A DNA stretch of 64,000 bases from Hysterium pulicare CBS 123377. Lineage: Eukaryota; Ascomycota; Dothideomycetes; Hysteriales; Hysteriaceae. Under the pieces are notes generated by a model. That model was not told the DNA's origin. It saw only the letters and a list, made by a program, of their open reading frames with translations, and made no database searches. Location: positions 1-64,000 of the forward strand of contig AJFK01000095.1 of the NCBI GenBank assembly GCA_000467715.1, in the 5' to 3' direction. Below are positions 10,073 to 21,304 of the stretch, in pieces. Made by a program: the position numbers and the translations under genes. How positions within the stretch are numbered: the stretch's first letter is position 1; each line of letters opens with the position of its first letter.

Positions 10073-13000
10073 CTACCCATATAGATCCGAATGGTCTGAG
10101 CCATCGAAGTCATCCGGACCACCATCTTCGGGATGATCAGAGAATCGATTGTGTGTTCCCGGACCGTGGTGATTAAGGTCAAAGTACCCAGGCACATCTT
10201 GTAACGGCGGCTGTGTTTCGATAGATGCCGGTCTAGGTTCTGTATGGAAATTATCCGAGAGTTCTGGAAGTGTAGCTGTTGTCTCTTTTCGCGTACCAGA
10301 CTGTGCCATCATTATCTCGTGGGGGGTCATTCCAGAGTTGTCCATAGATTCTGTGTCCGCGCCGGACATCACAAGGAGGGAGAATATTGGTTCATATCCC
10401 AAAGCGGCTGCTCTGTGGAGGGCAGTACGGCCGTTGTTGTCTTTGGCATCTAAATCCGCCCCATCACGTAAGAGTCGGTTGACAGAGCTCTGTAAAAATG
10501 TTAAGAATTTTTGCATTAGTATACTTGTCATATGCAATTTACTCCACTGAAATGCCCACAGAAATTGCAACATCCCTATGCGAGAGAGCATAAGAACGTG
10601 GAGCGGTTGAATGCTATAGCACTGACTCCAAGCGGTCAAGTAGGGCTTTTCCGGCTCAAGCCCAAGCAGTGAGAAGAGTGGTGTAGCTCCTGAGCTCGAT
10701 CTCGCATTCACGTCTGCTTCAGCATTGATTAATAATAAAATCGCGCTATCGGTGAACGCGTAATGGAGCGGAGTGCAGCCATATTCGTCTCGTGCACTGA
10801 CTTCATCTGGCATGGACTCTACTATCTCTTGAATTCGAGTCAGGTCATTGGTGGCGACTGCAATATGTGCGACAGAATCAGACTTTAGTCTCAGATGGGG
10901 TGAATATCGCTGCCTGGTTGACAGACTTTTACGCCAATCGTAAGTCGTGTCAGTGCTCCACATTACTCCTGTAATGGGACCAGCTTCAGTACGTTTTGAG
11001 CCTGTGGAAGCCACCACTACTGCTTTATGATGCTCCAGCAATATTTCCCTTCGCTCTTTGAGATTGCGGAGTGCATTCTCCAGTGATAGCGTCCGCTCGT
11101 CGGTTGTGTTCAAGATTTTTGCTGCAAGAGGCGTCGCCGTTTCTAGCAAGCTCACTGCCTCTTCCAAGTCCCCTGATTTCCGACAGGCATATGCCAGACC
11201 ACTTAGTAAATCGAGTGCTGTCAGATTGTTTGGCCAAAGGTTCCCCTGTGATATCATTTCAGATTCGACCGCACTCTTGAAATAATTCTTTGACTCGTTC
11301 CATCGACCGAGATGCAGATACACTTGGGCAACTCGGATTGCGACAAGCGCGTAAGGCTTGCAGAACCTTCCATGCGGAGCCATTAGGTCTTCAGATTGGC
11401 CGAATTGTTTTAGAAGGCGGATACAGTTGTCGAGAGGCGTAAGGAATTGGCGTGCTGAGTTGTATCGATCCATTTCTTTCTCTAAATCTTCCCTGAGATG
11501 GTTCCGTCAGTTCAGCAATACATAGCTTGAGCCATTCCTGATGGATCGCTATTGGGAGGATATTCGAAATCGAACTGGAATGGACAACAAGATGCGGGGC
11601 TTGATAAACGGAGAGGGAAGTGCACCCAAACCTCGTGGGAACGTACTTACCTGAACGCCAAATCTGGGAGCGATGCAGCAAGTCCATACGCCGCTCGCAT
11701 AACCCAGTCCATTTTGTCAGATTCCAATGCCTCTAATCTCCAGTGACAGATTGAGGCGTGGAAACTTATGCTGATAATTCGCCCCTCGTCGTCCCTATGC
11801 GTCTTAACCAGACACAAGTCATCTAGACTATCCAATGCAAGCGCAAGTAGCGTCGGATCATGAAGAAGCTCTTCGAGACTTTTGAGGTCGCTAGTTGGCA
11901 TATTTTCTTCGATGTCTTGGAAAGAAAATCGCTGCAAGGATGCAATGGGAATGGGCCAGTGGCCAAAACTCGAGCATAATGTGATAAGAGCAGCCGCTTC
12001 CGGATCCACACTCGCAATGGAACTGTACAGCATATCAAATATACCATAGACCGACCGACTTTTATCATATGCCCATAGGGATCCTTGGGGACGGCGATCC
12101 ATCAATTTTTTGTAGTGAACTTCGTATGCGTCACAAAACGTAGCCAAGGGGACAAGACCCCGCCCTATAAGAGCACCTGCTTGCTCGATAGCCAACGGGA
12201 GGCCATTCAGGACTTTTACTGTACGTATAGCTGAAGTTCGGACTGTTTACATCAGCAAAACGTATCAAATTATAGTGCAATCTACTTACTGGACGAGGAA
12301 ACCTGTGTTGATTCGGTTGCCTCAGCAGAGAGCCTTTGAGCCTTTGAGAGCAGTAGTTGGCACGCAGCATCTAGGTCGAGCTTATCAACGTCCAGTCGAG
12401 TAAGTTCAAAGGCTTCGGCCGTCTTTCCATGCTGCGAAGTGATGATCATGGAAGCTTTAGTTTCATCTCGCATGCGTGTGAGAAATCCATCCGGCGAATC
12501 AAGGTTATCGAGACTGTCAACAACGACCAGCCAGTTCCGGTCTTTCGATGATTTCAGCAATTCAAAGACGAGATGGCAGTCTTGGATTGCATCCGGCCTA
12601 TACCGCGAGGCCAAAGAAGGCCACTTGTCTCGAATCATCATTGCACTGTATGCGAAGGACTGGTCGATGCTTTCCGAACTTGCAGCATGAAGCCACAATA
12701 TCGCAGAGTAGATACTCCGGTGCTTGTGGAGATAGCGAAGTGCAAGCTGCGTCTTTCCCGCCCCGCCGATGCCGCATAGCACGATACCCCTGTCTTGGCG
12801 TCTAACGTCAAGTGCTTTTTCAATGACGGAAAGCTCCATGGAACGGCCCACAAAAGACTTTGTAGCCACTGGAAGTTTTGAGAGAAGAATGCCGTTTGAT
12901 TGAGTATTCACTAAGCATAATGAGATCATTGAGAAGAAAGTCATACTTGTGATCTCTACTACGTACCAACTGAACTAAGCAGGAATCCCACACAGGTATC

Positions 13001-14039
13001 AATTTCGATTCTCTTCGAGTTCAGGTACGCATTAGTCGCGCCGGTCAGTGTCTTGAACTCCTTCCATTCCTCCAGTCCAATGTTCTGCATATTTTGTACA
13101 GTGAAACGGAAGTACGCTGGCCTCTCTGCCGTGTCCATATCCTGAATCTCGTTCTCGAAGTCTTGCGCGGTATCTTCCGTATCCGTGACCATCGATGTGA
13201 CACTTTCAAGTAGCTCTAGCCCGCGTTCACCAACAGCAGAGAGGGGAGGGACACCTGTTCCAATGCTGATTATGCAGCCCAACTTGCGTAGCGATGGTCC
13301 CTTCCAGACCGCCTTTGCTTCATTCATGAGAACCCTGATCGGATTATTGTAGTGCAGACCTCCATCAACGTATGACATTGGGGGTGTTCCGAATGTTATT
13401 GGATCGAAATAAAGGGGCGCGGCCGACGTGGCACGGGCTGCTTGCCAGATTGTACATTTCGTGCTTGGTTCCCATGAACTCAAGTAACTCCGAAGGCGAG
13501 CCGGTTTGTTGACGTCCTGATTGGTGGCGCAAAGGACTCTATGTACAGTGAGTAATTATTCAGAAGATATCAGTTGTCAATACGTACACCCGACATCCCG
13601 CCGTCACAGGGACAGCCTTGTCAAACTGCACGTCGTCTTTCTGCTTCATGTGTTCAACAACCATCCGCTTCACCTCTGTTTCCAGTGCTACTGCGTCAAA
13701 ACGTGCCGTTCCGCGGGCCCCCTTGAAGAGCTTTCCTGCCTTGCTGCCGGACAAGAAACCCTCGATGGGGAAAATCTTAGGGGCCAAGTCCAGATAGGCC
13801 GTAATGCAGTCGTCGATAGTCATGCGCATTGTACCAAGCATGATAGCTATGAGACCGCCAGTCGAAGTCCCAGCCATGAGGTCAAAATATTGGCACGGTC
13901 GCAATGGTCGTTCCACTGCTGGGTCCACTTTGGTGTCCAAGACGTACATGATGCGCCTGAGGATCAAGAGTGTCGAAAGGCCCCGAATGCCACCCCCATC
14001 GAGAGACAGCAACCGGAGTTTCCTATTTTCAATGTCCAT
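10073..14039 (-). CDS. Patatin / NB-ARC / TPR / ankyrin NLR-like protein
   Basis: Fungal NOD-like receptor, a class linked to non-self recognition and regulated cell death. Exons by eye: 14039-13588, 13538-12967, 12910-12290, 12242-11651, 11492-10073; sum 3657 nt, 1218 aa. The patatin-like phospholipase domain comes first: oxyanion DGGGIRG (14-20), nucleophile elbow GTSTGG with Ser59, catalytic DGG with Asp209. Next comes an NB-ARC-type NTPase: P-loop GIGGAGKT near 388-395, Walker B-like WLVVVDSLDN, sensor-like MIITSQHG, and the GLPLAIEQAG motif. A TPR-like region (about 780-890) follows, then ankyrin repeats (DEYGCTPLHYAF, DNNGRTALHRAAALGY). All catalytic residues look intact, so a working phospholipase effector under STAND control is likely. 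Having both TPR-like and ankyrin repeats in one sensor is unusual. A 53-nt intron-like stretch lies inside the ankyrin part (see findings). Confidence 0.88.
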
Positions 14040-16218
14040 AATTCTGAGGTTTTAGATGCCGCGTACATGCCCAGTCTCATACAAAACGAGCGAAGCCTGG
14101 GGGAGGCCTCATGCTTGTTGTGCGGAACGACTAGTGCGGCTGAGGCTGAAGCTGAATGACAACTCTGATTGGAGGAATTGGGTTCGTCGTGTCGAACTTC
14201 ATATCATGTGATGGAACAAGGTCCCAGTTTGATGATGCAGAAGTTTCCAGGTTGGCATTGAATCGAGGGAGAGTGTGGAGAGCCACAGATGGATCCATGT
14301 CCCGTGGAATACCTAGGCAGCGATGCGCTTACACAACAGCTATCACTGGGTGCTACCTTAAAGCGAAGTCAGCGCTGGAGGACTGCCAGCAGCTGGGCGG
14401 ATAGCTGCGACTTGCGACAGGGCAAGACGATCGTATTTCCATTTCCTGATTTTTCAACGGTGGGGTATCAGCTGAATCGGGTTAAGCGCATATCCTTGAG
14501 ATGACTTTCCATGACACCGACAGCGGCTGTCATTAAGTCTTTACAGAAATCCGTATTCAACAAAGGCAGCCCACTAAACCCGGAATCCATAAACACTCTT
14601 GTTACTTCTACCGGTCTCCCAGCTACCGCAATTACAAGAGTCTGTCAGGAGCTACGAAGCTATGCATTAGGTGAGATCGGCCAACGTTCACAGGCAAATT
14701 CAAAGAAATATATGACAGTAAAATCATTAATGAGCATATGAGTCTTCAAAACACCAGCCGGAGGCTGTAGAAGCCGATTCTTTAGATTTAGAAGGCTAAC
14801 TTTTAACTAGTTCTAGTCCTATCGTCAATGTGAGCTGGATGGATGGAGAGATATCGAAGCATGCATAGCCTGATCTCGTGATATTTTATACCCAGCAGAA
14901 ACAGCAGGGTTGTTCATATCAAAAACCACGATATCACGGAGAACATTGTCCACAACGCTCTGAAGCTAAGGGGTAGTACAACAAGGGCGTCGGTCATCTT
15001 GGAAGACTATCTTTGCGGGAACTGCATCCCGGGGGATATTGCTGGTTAGCCATTTGCCGGGAATGCTTCTCTCCCCTTACCTCAAAGGCTAGCTTCTCTA
15101 CAGTTAGCTTTCTTTGCGGCAACCCACGATGCGCACGTTTGGCTGGATGGCTGGTATACCGACCGATACACTCGTCATGGAGCATACGGCGATCGAAGGT
15201 GCAGGTGATTTGACGACGTTCTGGGGCGGCGCAGATACGACACAGGTGTTGGAGATCATCCCTACAGACGACCCCTTAAACCCGAGGATCAGTGGAATAC
15301 GACGACAGACTTGTACCCTGACCGTGCGATTTCGACGGTAATTCCAGATGCGTCGCATGCTTTGTTGTTGGAACAGCCCGAGGCAGTAATACAGGCTTGC
15401 TTGTCATTTCTTGCAGGACAGAGCTCAAAGTTATGATGTCCAAGGCACTAAAGGGAAGAAACAAGATATGAGACAGATAGTAGATTAGATAATGATGGGT
15501 TGTACGTTATCTCCAATCCTCTAATTGCATGCATGTTGAAGTCCCAACAATCGTATAGTAAAAAGGGAGAGTAGAGACAACTGTAACTAAGGGTACAATT
15601 CTCACCGTCACAGCGTACTTTTCGCTTATGACAAGAGTCACATGCCTATGGCAGGGAATCAGTCGAGTACCATGCTACGAGGTGCTAGAGGAGATCACAG
15701 ACCCAGATCTTCGTCTACCCATCCATATGGTTAGCTTAAAGTGGGAGGTATGGTAGATTTGGCGTAGAAGTAATCTCGGAGATAGTTGGTGGTGAGGTCG
15801 CCAATGGATCGAATTGCTGACGACTGAGGCCAGCGGAGGTGTGACTGGAAGACTTAGCCTCCAATCTACCCTTTCGGATTTTATATTAAGTGTTGTGACT
15901 ATTGCGGCTTGTTGGGAGTCGGTGCCGATGGGATGGCATCTCTGGACGTAGACTGAGGATACCCGCTTTAGTTTACTAATCTCATGCTGGATACTGAGTA
16001 GGCTTTCCAGAGCTCGGCCCCGCGCAGGAGCATTGAAGCCAAGACTCGACATTTATGATAAATTCATGATACTCATATTCCATTCATGTCCCTGATCGAG
16101 TACATGTTAGTGGGACTATTGACTGCCTCCATATATGTACATCACTTGATTAAGTCGAAGAATCCTCACCAAACCCCTTTAGCAGTGAGCTAGCCAATCC
16201 CCAGAACCCGACTACCAT
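14040..16218. other. 2.2-kb spacer, no gene confidently seen
   Basis: Upstream region of the NLR-like gene and 3' side of the RING-like gene. An ATG frame at 14511-14741 (begins MTPTAAVIKSLQKS, with a GTGAGA donor-like site inside) and one at 15129-15341 look mildly coding but match no family I recognise and have no clear partner exons. They may be remnants. Confidence 0.35.
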
Positions 16219-17649
16219 CTACCTACCTTTCCCCTGTGGAAACCTGCCCTTGTCAACTTGGATCTTCCTCTGCAGCCCATGAAGCCGAGCAGGTGTAAGG
16301 AAGCAGCCTCGCGCAAGCCTCGGAACAAGGCGATCTCTGTACCTTACAAAGTTAGACGGCAACTCCGGATTGCCTAGAGCACCATCATTCCTTCTGGTTG
16401 GTTTCACCGCGCCATCAGCTGCTGTCTGGAGCGCTTTCATGACATCGTCCAGAAACACCCTACGATGGGCGAGAGCGTGGAGCGCCTTTGCCAGCGCGTT
16501 GTGAAGGACCTTGCTCTCCTTGAACGATACGGGATTGTCCATGGCGTGTCCGTACGGAAAGACACTGGCAATGTAGACCAGAACATTGAACAGATAGTCC
16601 ACCGCCATGGTTGTAATAAGCTCTATACTCTTATCCACCCTGCCGGGGTCTCCCACAATTGACACAGCAACCCAATTGAGAGGTTCGTCAAACTCTACCA
16701 AGTCTTTCTCCATAAATCTCCAGCGCCAGTAGTCAATCTCCCAAGGGATAAAGATTCGTGTTCGCGGGACCGTAATTGGCTGTTCTTTTCGATCCAAGGG
16801 ACATTCAACATATTTCTTTTGCATAGTGCCGTCGGAGTCAAGTAAGCTTTCCAAACACTCCACGCACATGTAATGGTCTTTACACTTCGGCATCTTGACC
16901 GGACCCTCACCTCCTTTCTCCCCGTTGTATTCATACTGACAGAGAGGGCACTCGTTATTAATCTTCAAATCCTCCGGGTTAATCTTGTCGTTGAAACACG
17001 TCGCGACATCCGGTCTTTGGGCCCATTCGAAAAACGGAAGTCCTGTGTCCAGTTTGAACATGACCTGGTATTGTACATGCAGAAACGCTCGATCTGAAGA
17101 GCACGTCAACAGGTCAGTCAGCCTTCTCCACCAAGAATCATGGCCCGGCCAACTCTGGACGTGCAAGGACTTCCACTTTTCCACAGGGATTTCGTACGTC
17201 GCTTCGTCCATCCCGCTTCGACCATCGGAGAGCGCTATTAATGTCTTTCGCTGAATGATTAACAACATCCTGCTTTCAAGCTCGAATCTTCCCATTCGCA
17301 AAACCGTGTTGCCCTGAAATCCGGTCACTCTCCTCATAGCCCGTCCCAGCGGGTTCTCGGAAGCGTTGTCCTTCTTCCCTTCCGCAACGATCCAGGCGTC
17401 AAATTGCTTCGAAGTGGGTGGAGGTTTCCTTTTATTGGTAATCGTTACGAATTCGAGGTCAATATCGGATCCTCCTTTTGGTCGGTAGCGCTGAGACGCG
17501 TGCAAGGGCGTTTGAAGACGAAGTGTTGATATGTCTTGGCCGACGAGAGAAGGATAAAAATACTGCGTCATATGATGTTCCTGCATGACTGACCCCCCAC
17601 CACGAAAGTAGAGCTCGGAAGGTGGTGCATGCTTCGACTGTAAATTCAT
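16219..17649 (-). CDS. RING-like zinc-finger protein, function unknown
   Basis: Intronless 476-residue protein. The middle holds a RING-like finger: CPLC, then about 24 residues later CKDHYMCVEC, then ECPLD. That gives C-x2-C, C-x2-H-x2-C-x2-C and a final Cys-Pro-Leu-Asp, where Asp would stand in for the usual last Cys. Such fingers usually act as E3 ubiquitin ligases, but the variant last ligand makes activity uncertain. The N-terminal half is rich in Trp and basic residues and the C-terminal half is helical; I recognise neither. No signal peptide or membrane segment is visible. It resembles lineage-restricted RING proteins of filamentous ascomycetes that often lie near NLR-like genes, but this link is inference. 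The start ATG at 17649 is the first in the frame. Confidence 0.7.
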   Translation of the reverse strand: MNLQSKHAPPSELYFRGGGSVMQEHHMTQYFYPSLVGQDISTLRLQTPLHASQRYRPKGGSDIDLEFVTITNKRKPPPTSKQFDAWIVAEGKKDNASENPLGRAMRRVTGFQGNTVLRMGRFELESRMLLIIQRKTLIALSDGRSGMDEATYEIPVEKWKSLHVQSWPGHDSWWRRLTDLLTCSSDRAFLHVQYQVMFKLDTGLPFFEWAQRPDVATCFNDKINPEDLKINNECPLCQYEYNGEKGGEGPVKMPKCKDHYMCVECLESLLDSDGTMQKKYVECPLDRKEQPITVPRTRIFIPWEIDYWRWRFMEKDLVEFDEPLNWVAVSIVGDPGRVDKSIELITTMAVDYLFNVLVYIASVFPYGHAMDNPVSFKESKVLHNALAKALHALAHRRVFLDDVMKALQTAADGAVKPTRRNDGALGNPELPSNFVRYRDRLVPRLARGCFLTPARLHGLQRKIQVDKGRFPQGKGR

Positions 17650-18345
17650 AGTTTCAGTAGTGATGCGGAGGCGCTGACTAATATCGATACAGGTATGAGG
17701 GTACTAGTGAGCTGCGAGCAAAGGTCGGTTTTCGAAATTGATCTTGGTAGAAAAGAGCTTAGTGATGGTCAAAGGACAAATGGGAGAAAGTATTTCCAAT
17801 CGCAAGCATTTTATAGCTACGCAGAAAGGATTACTGCGACAAAGGTTGCGGAGTAGGGATTGTGCGTGAATGTGTACAGTTGCGCAAGTTGTCGTCATAA
17901 CATCCTGAAGATACGTTATAGAGGACAGTGCAGGACTCTGCATTTAGTTGATGAAAATACATGTCTATCCGCTCGAGTATTGACCTCTACGCTCTTGAAT
18001 GCGGTAGAGGCATCTGCCGCAAAACAGTGAGAATCGACGCATCTGCTATGATTGAATGGACGAGGGAACGTTAAAGCGACCCGACTACGATTATCTCGTA
18101 ATGTTGAATATGAATAGGCACAGTCAGTTTCAAGAGCCTACAGATCTCCAGTCAAGTAAGTACGTCCAAGAGGGATATATTGTGAAGATAAAGAATCAAT
18201 TTCCATGTGACTAATTGGTATAATCAGCAGTTAATACCCAATCTGATATTGACAAGTGAACATGGCGAATGAAGTTTAGACTTCCCCACCCTCATATCCT
18301 CCAACATATCGGCAATGCCCTGTGTCAGTCCCCATGTGCAGACAT
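17650..18345. other. Spacer, no gene seen
   Basis: About 700 bases between the RING-like gene's promoter side and the end of the chitin-binding gene. Only short frames without recognisable content. Confidence 0.4.
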
Positions 18346-19486
18346 CTAGCTGCAAGTGCCCCAGCTGCTCTGGCACCAGTTAGCAGATCCGCAGAAGTCG
18401 GTGCCAGTGCCTGTTAAGAGTCATCAGTCTGTGTCCCACTCATTAGTGTTATTCTAGTTTAAGCATACCGCAATAGTTGCTACCGCTGCAGCACAATCCG
18501 CTAGCGCACTTTTTGTTCACAATGGGGCCGCAGTTCTCGCCGGATTGCGCAGTACCAGGAGTTCCGGTTGGGTTGGGAGGTTTGGATTCAGAGTCACATT
18601 TTCCGTAGCCGGCTTGGCAACCAGTTCCGCAGTAAAGAGATTGATCCTGAATCTACTTGTGCATTAGTTGGATGAATATCATTGATAAGCAACGATGTCC
18701 GTACGTTGTTTTTCGGACCTGTTCATTATTAGCTTTTTTCACTTTAGTAATCATAGGCGGTTTTATAGAGAACTTACCACAATGACCCGCAGAGCTGCAG
18801 CAGCGGTAGAAGTATCCCTACAGGATCTGGTTAGATGAGGTATTATCAGAACTGGAGTGAGGTCTTACGTTGATGCCTGCGCCAGGGCAGGAAACACCTC
18901 CTTGAGCGTTGCCGCAAACATCGATATTGGGTACGGTTGAGGGGTAGGATGTGGCGGTTGCAGTTTTCGTAACCACCGTCAATGTAGATGATTTTCCTAT
19001 ATTCTGAAGCGTATCCAATGAGCACATGTCCTTTCACGCATCGAATAGGTCGATCAGGTCTGTCACATACTGCACAACTAGATCCAGCTCCAGAATATTG
19101 GCTTAGGCAAGTCGCGGGGTCGCAATGGGCGGCATCAGTGTCACACTAAAATTCTCCTCCGTTAGTACTGATTCTCTGGGAGATTATAATCAGACGAGGG
19201 CTTGGCCATAGCGAATTGGTATTTCATCATGACGTGTGTGTAGCAAGCAGGCTGAGGGCGGGACTCGTCTGCAGGACTTTGATGTCGGAGTAAAAGGGAA
19301 GACATACCCATCCATACTGGCTGCCTTGAATAATTGTCAGACAGCTGCAATCGTAAAGTATGTTTGATTTCCGATCGACTTACAGCAATTCCCAGCGGCG
19401 CAAATCTGATTGTTGTAACTTGGTCCACAATTTTGAGCCAGAGCCGTAGCCACAAGAGATGCAGCGGCAAAGAAGAAGGCGCGCAT
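18346..19486 (-). CDS. Secreted protein with three chitin-binding type-1 (hevein) domains
   Basis: Predicted secreted lectin-like protein, no catalytic domain. Eight exons by eye: 19486-19384, 19324-19308, 19145-19071, 19030-18869, 18817-18778, 18718-18705, 18646-18469, 18410-18346; sum 654 nt, 217 aa. It begins with a signal peptide (MRAFFFAAASLVATALA). Domain 1 reads CGPSYNNQICAAGNCC then SQYGWC. Domain 2 starts CGNAQGGVSCPGAGI and ends YCGTGCQAGYGKC. Domain 3 runs from NCGPIVNKKCASGLCC to WCQSSWGTCS at the C-terminus. A Ser/Thr-rich linker separates domains 1 and 2, and a Pro-rich one domains 2 and 3. Two exons are tiny (17 and 14 nt) and one intron is only 40 nt. Related proteins bind cell-wall chitin and can shield fungi from host chitinases; that role here is inference. 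Confidence 0.82.
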
Positions 19487-20317
19487 ATCAGAAGAATGGG
19501 TAGTTAAAATTAGGCAATTATTCGGATGAATGTACAGACAAGCGAGTGGACGCTACCTCTGAGCAGGCAGCTGGATTAGATAGAATGTTTGAGGAACTGA
19601 CAGCGGAGGGGCGTTGAAGTGTGGAGGACTAATGGCTATATCATGACTTTTCATAACGGAAACCCCCTGAACGGATGAACCTGGGGTGCAGCGATCACAA
19701 TGGAATTAGGCAGCGACAAGCGGGGCCTTCACGAGCTGAGAAATGAGCAAAGTTGTCTCAGCAGAATACCATTCGTATCTGGTCAAGGTTCTCCTCAAGC
19801 GGCTCTCGTGACAAGGGGAAAAGAGGCACTTTGCCGACGCAGGGCCTGCTCGCGGCGATCCTCCAGGAGCGCCAGTCTGCAACAGGGAGGTCATGGAGCG
19901 CGTCGCTTTTGGAGAATACGATGTTCAGGTTCATTAGGAGGAATTGCCATTTCGCCTAAGGCTAAAATTGGTACTGCCAAGTGGCTAAAGGTAAGCCTGG
20001 CCGCCCAATTTGCGATTCATCTGTATGTTGCGCTTTGCTTACCTAAAACACTTCTCCACCATGAAAGGGTCCGAAATTGAACATGCCCAGGGCCCTGGCA
20101 GCATTTACCTAACCAGCAACCAAGAAGTCGGAATCCCGAGCTTGTGAACACTTCAATCCTAGCCTAGCTACATTTTCTCCGCCGAATTCCCAAAAGCATT
20201 TCATTGTGCATTGACTCCTTCAGTTCGAGCATTCGAATCGTAATCTATCGTGATATGTACTGATGCATGTCGCTGGATGCATTTGACCTCCTCGACGACG
20301 AGCTCCTCCGAGCAACG
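19487..20317. other. Spacer, no gene seen
   Basis: Promoter side of the chitin-binding gene and 3' side of the SDR gene. Short frames around 19700-20080 match nothing recognisable. Confidence 0.4.
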
Positions 20318-21304
20318 TTACGTTCCTGTGGAGACCAGGTAACCTCCGTCAACAGCAACCGTCTGCCCATTAAGATACTGGCAGCTGGTAGCGAAGAGTA
20401 TGGCCGCCGCCATGTCCCGATCATGACCCGGCCTCTGAGATGGCAGCATTTCTTTGTGCTCCTTGGGCAACTCACTCTTCTGATTTTCCTTGCTCTCTTG
20501 TGTCGTCATCTCACTAGGGAACACTCCGGGCGCAATGCTATTCACCCGTATCTTGAGACCGGCCTTTGCGATTTCCGTTGCTAGCAGTTTGTTCAGATGG
20601 ACTTCAGCGCCTTTGCTTACGTTATACGAGAAGTGACCCTGAGAGATTCGGACAAGGCCAGATATGCTTGTTATGTTGACCACACAGCCTGAATACCCGT
20701 ACTGGTGTTCTGTGGCTTTTTGGAGGAGTGGGAGGAAGGCCGTGGTCATGAGGTAAGGACCGACAACGTTGGTTGCGTATAGCGATGTCCACTCGTCGAC
20801 CCTGTAAAGAATAGTCAGCGCGCAGTCGCAGTCGGAGACGATGATAGATTGAAACCTTACGTTGTGGGATCGAACCAATTCTTGCGAAGTTCCTCAGCAT
20901 TTTCACCCTCTGTACTCGTCTTGGGAGCAGCGATTCCTGCGTTGTTGACCAGAATGCAGAGGCATTTCTCACGAGACTCAATCTCTTGGACGATTTTCCT
21001 AGAAGCAAATGAGTTAGCTATAGGTTACACTTGAGTAGACCTCTAGTACTGACTTGACACCTTCCTTTGACGAGACATCACCCTGCAATGGTATGATTGA
21101 TCCCATTATATCCTTGCCGTAGATTTCCGCAACGCGATCCAATTTCTCCTCCGTCCTTCCAACAATGTATACCTTAGCTCCATTGACAGCGAGCGCTTGG
21201 GTACACATCAGGCCAATTCCTGAGCCACCGCCAGTGACGAGGGCGACCTTGTCCTTCACATTGAAGACTTCCCCAAGTTGGAAATCCGCATTATTGTTCG
21301 ACAT
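20318..21304 (-). CDS. Short-chain dehydrogenase/reductase (SDR)
   Basis: Classical NAD(P)-dependent SDR of 290 aa. Exons by eye: 21304-21054, 20998-20861, 20801-20318 (873 nt). The Rossmann motif TGGGSGIG is near residue 24, NNAG near 100, a Ser in NITSISG, and the catalytic YNVSK. The later segment IRVNSIAPGVFPSEMT is the PG motif of classical SDRs, and the C-terminus GQTVAVDGGYLV is typical. Fungal relatives are often annotated as 3-oxoacyl-ACP-reductase-like or rhamnolipid-type reductases; the substrate is unknown. I chose the ATG at 21304 (MSNNNADFQ), which places the Rossmann fold at the usual distance. The frame is open further upstream to 21517, so a longer, possibly mitochondrial, form cannot be excluded. 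Confidence 0.88.
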
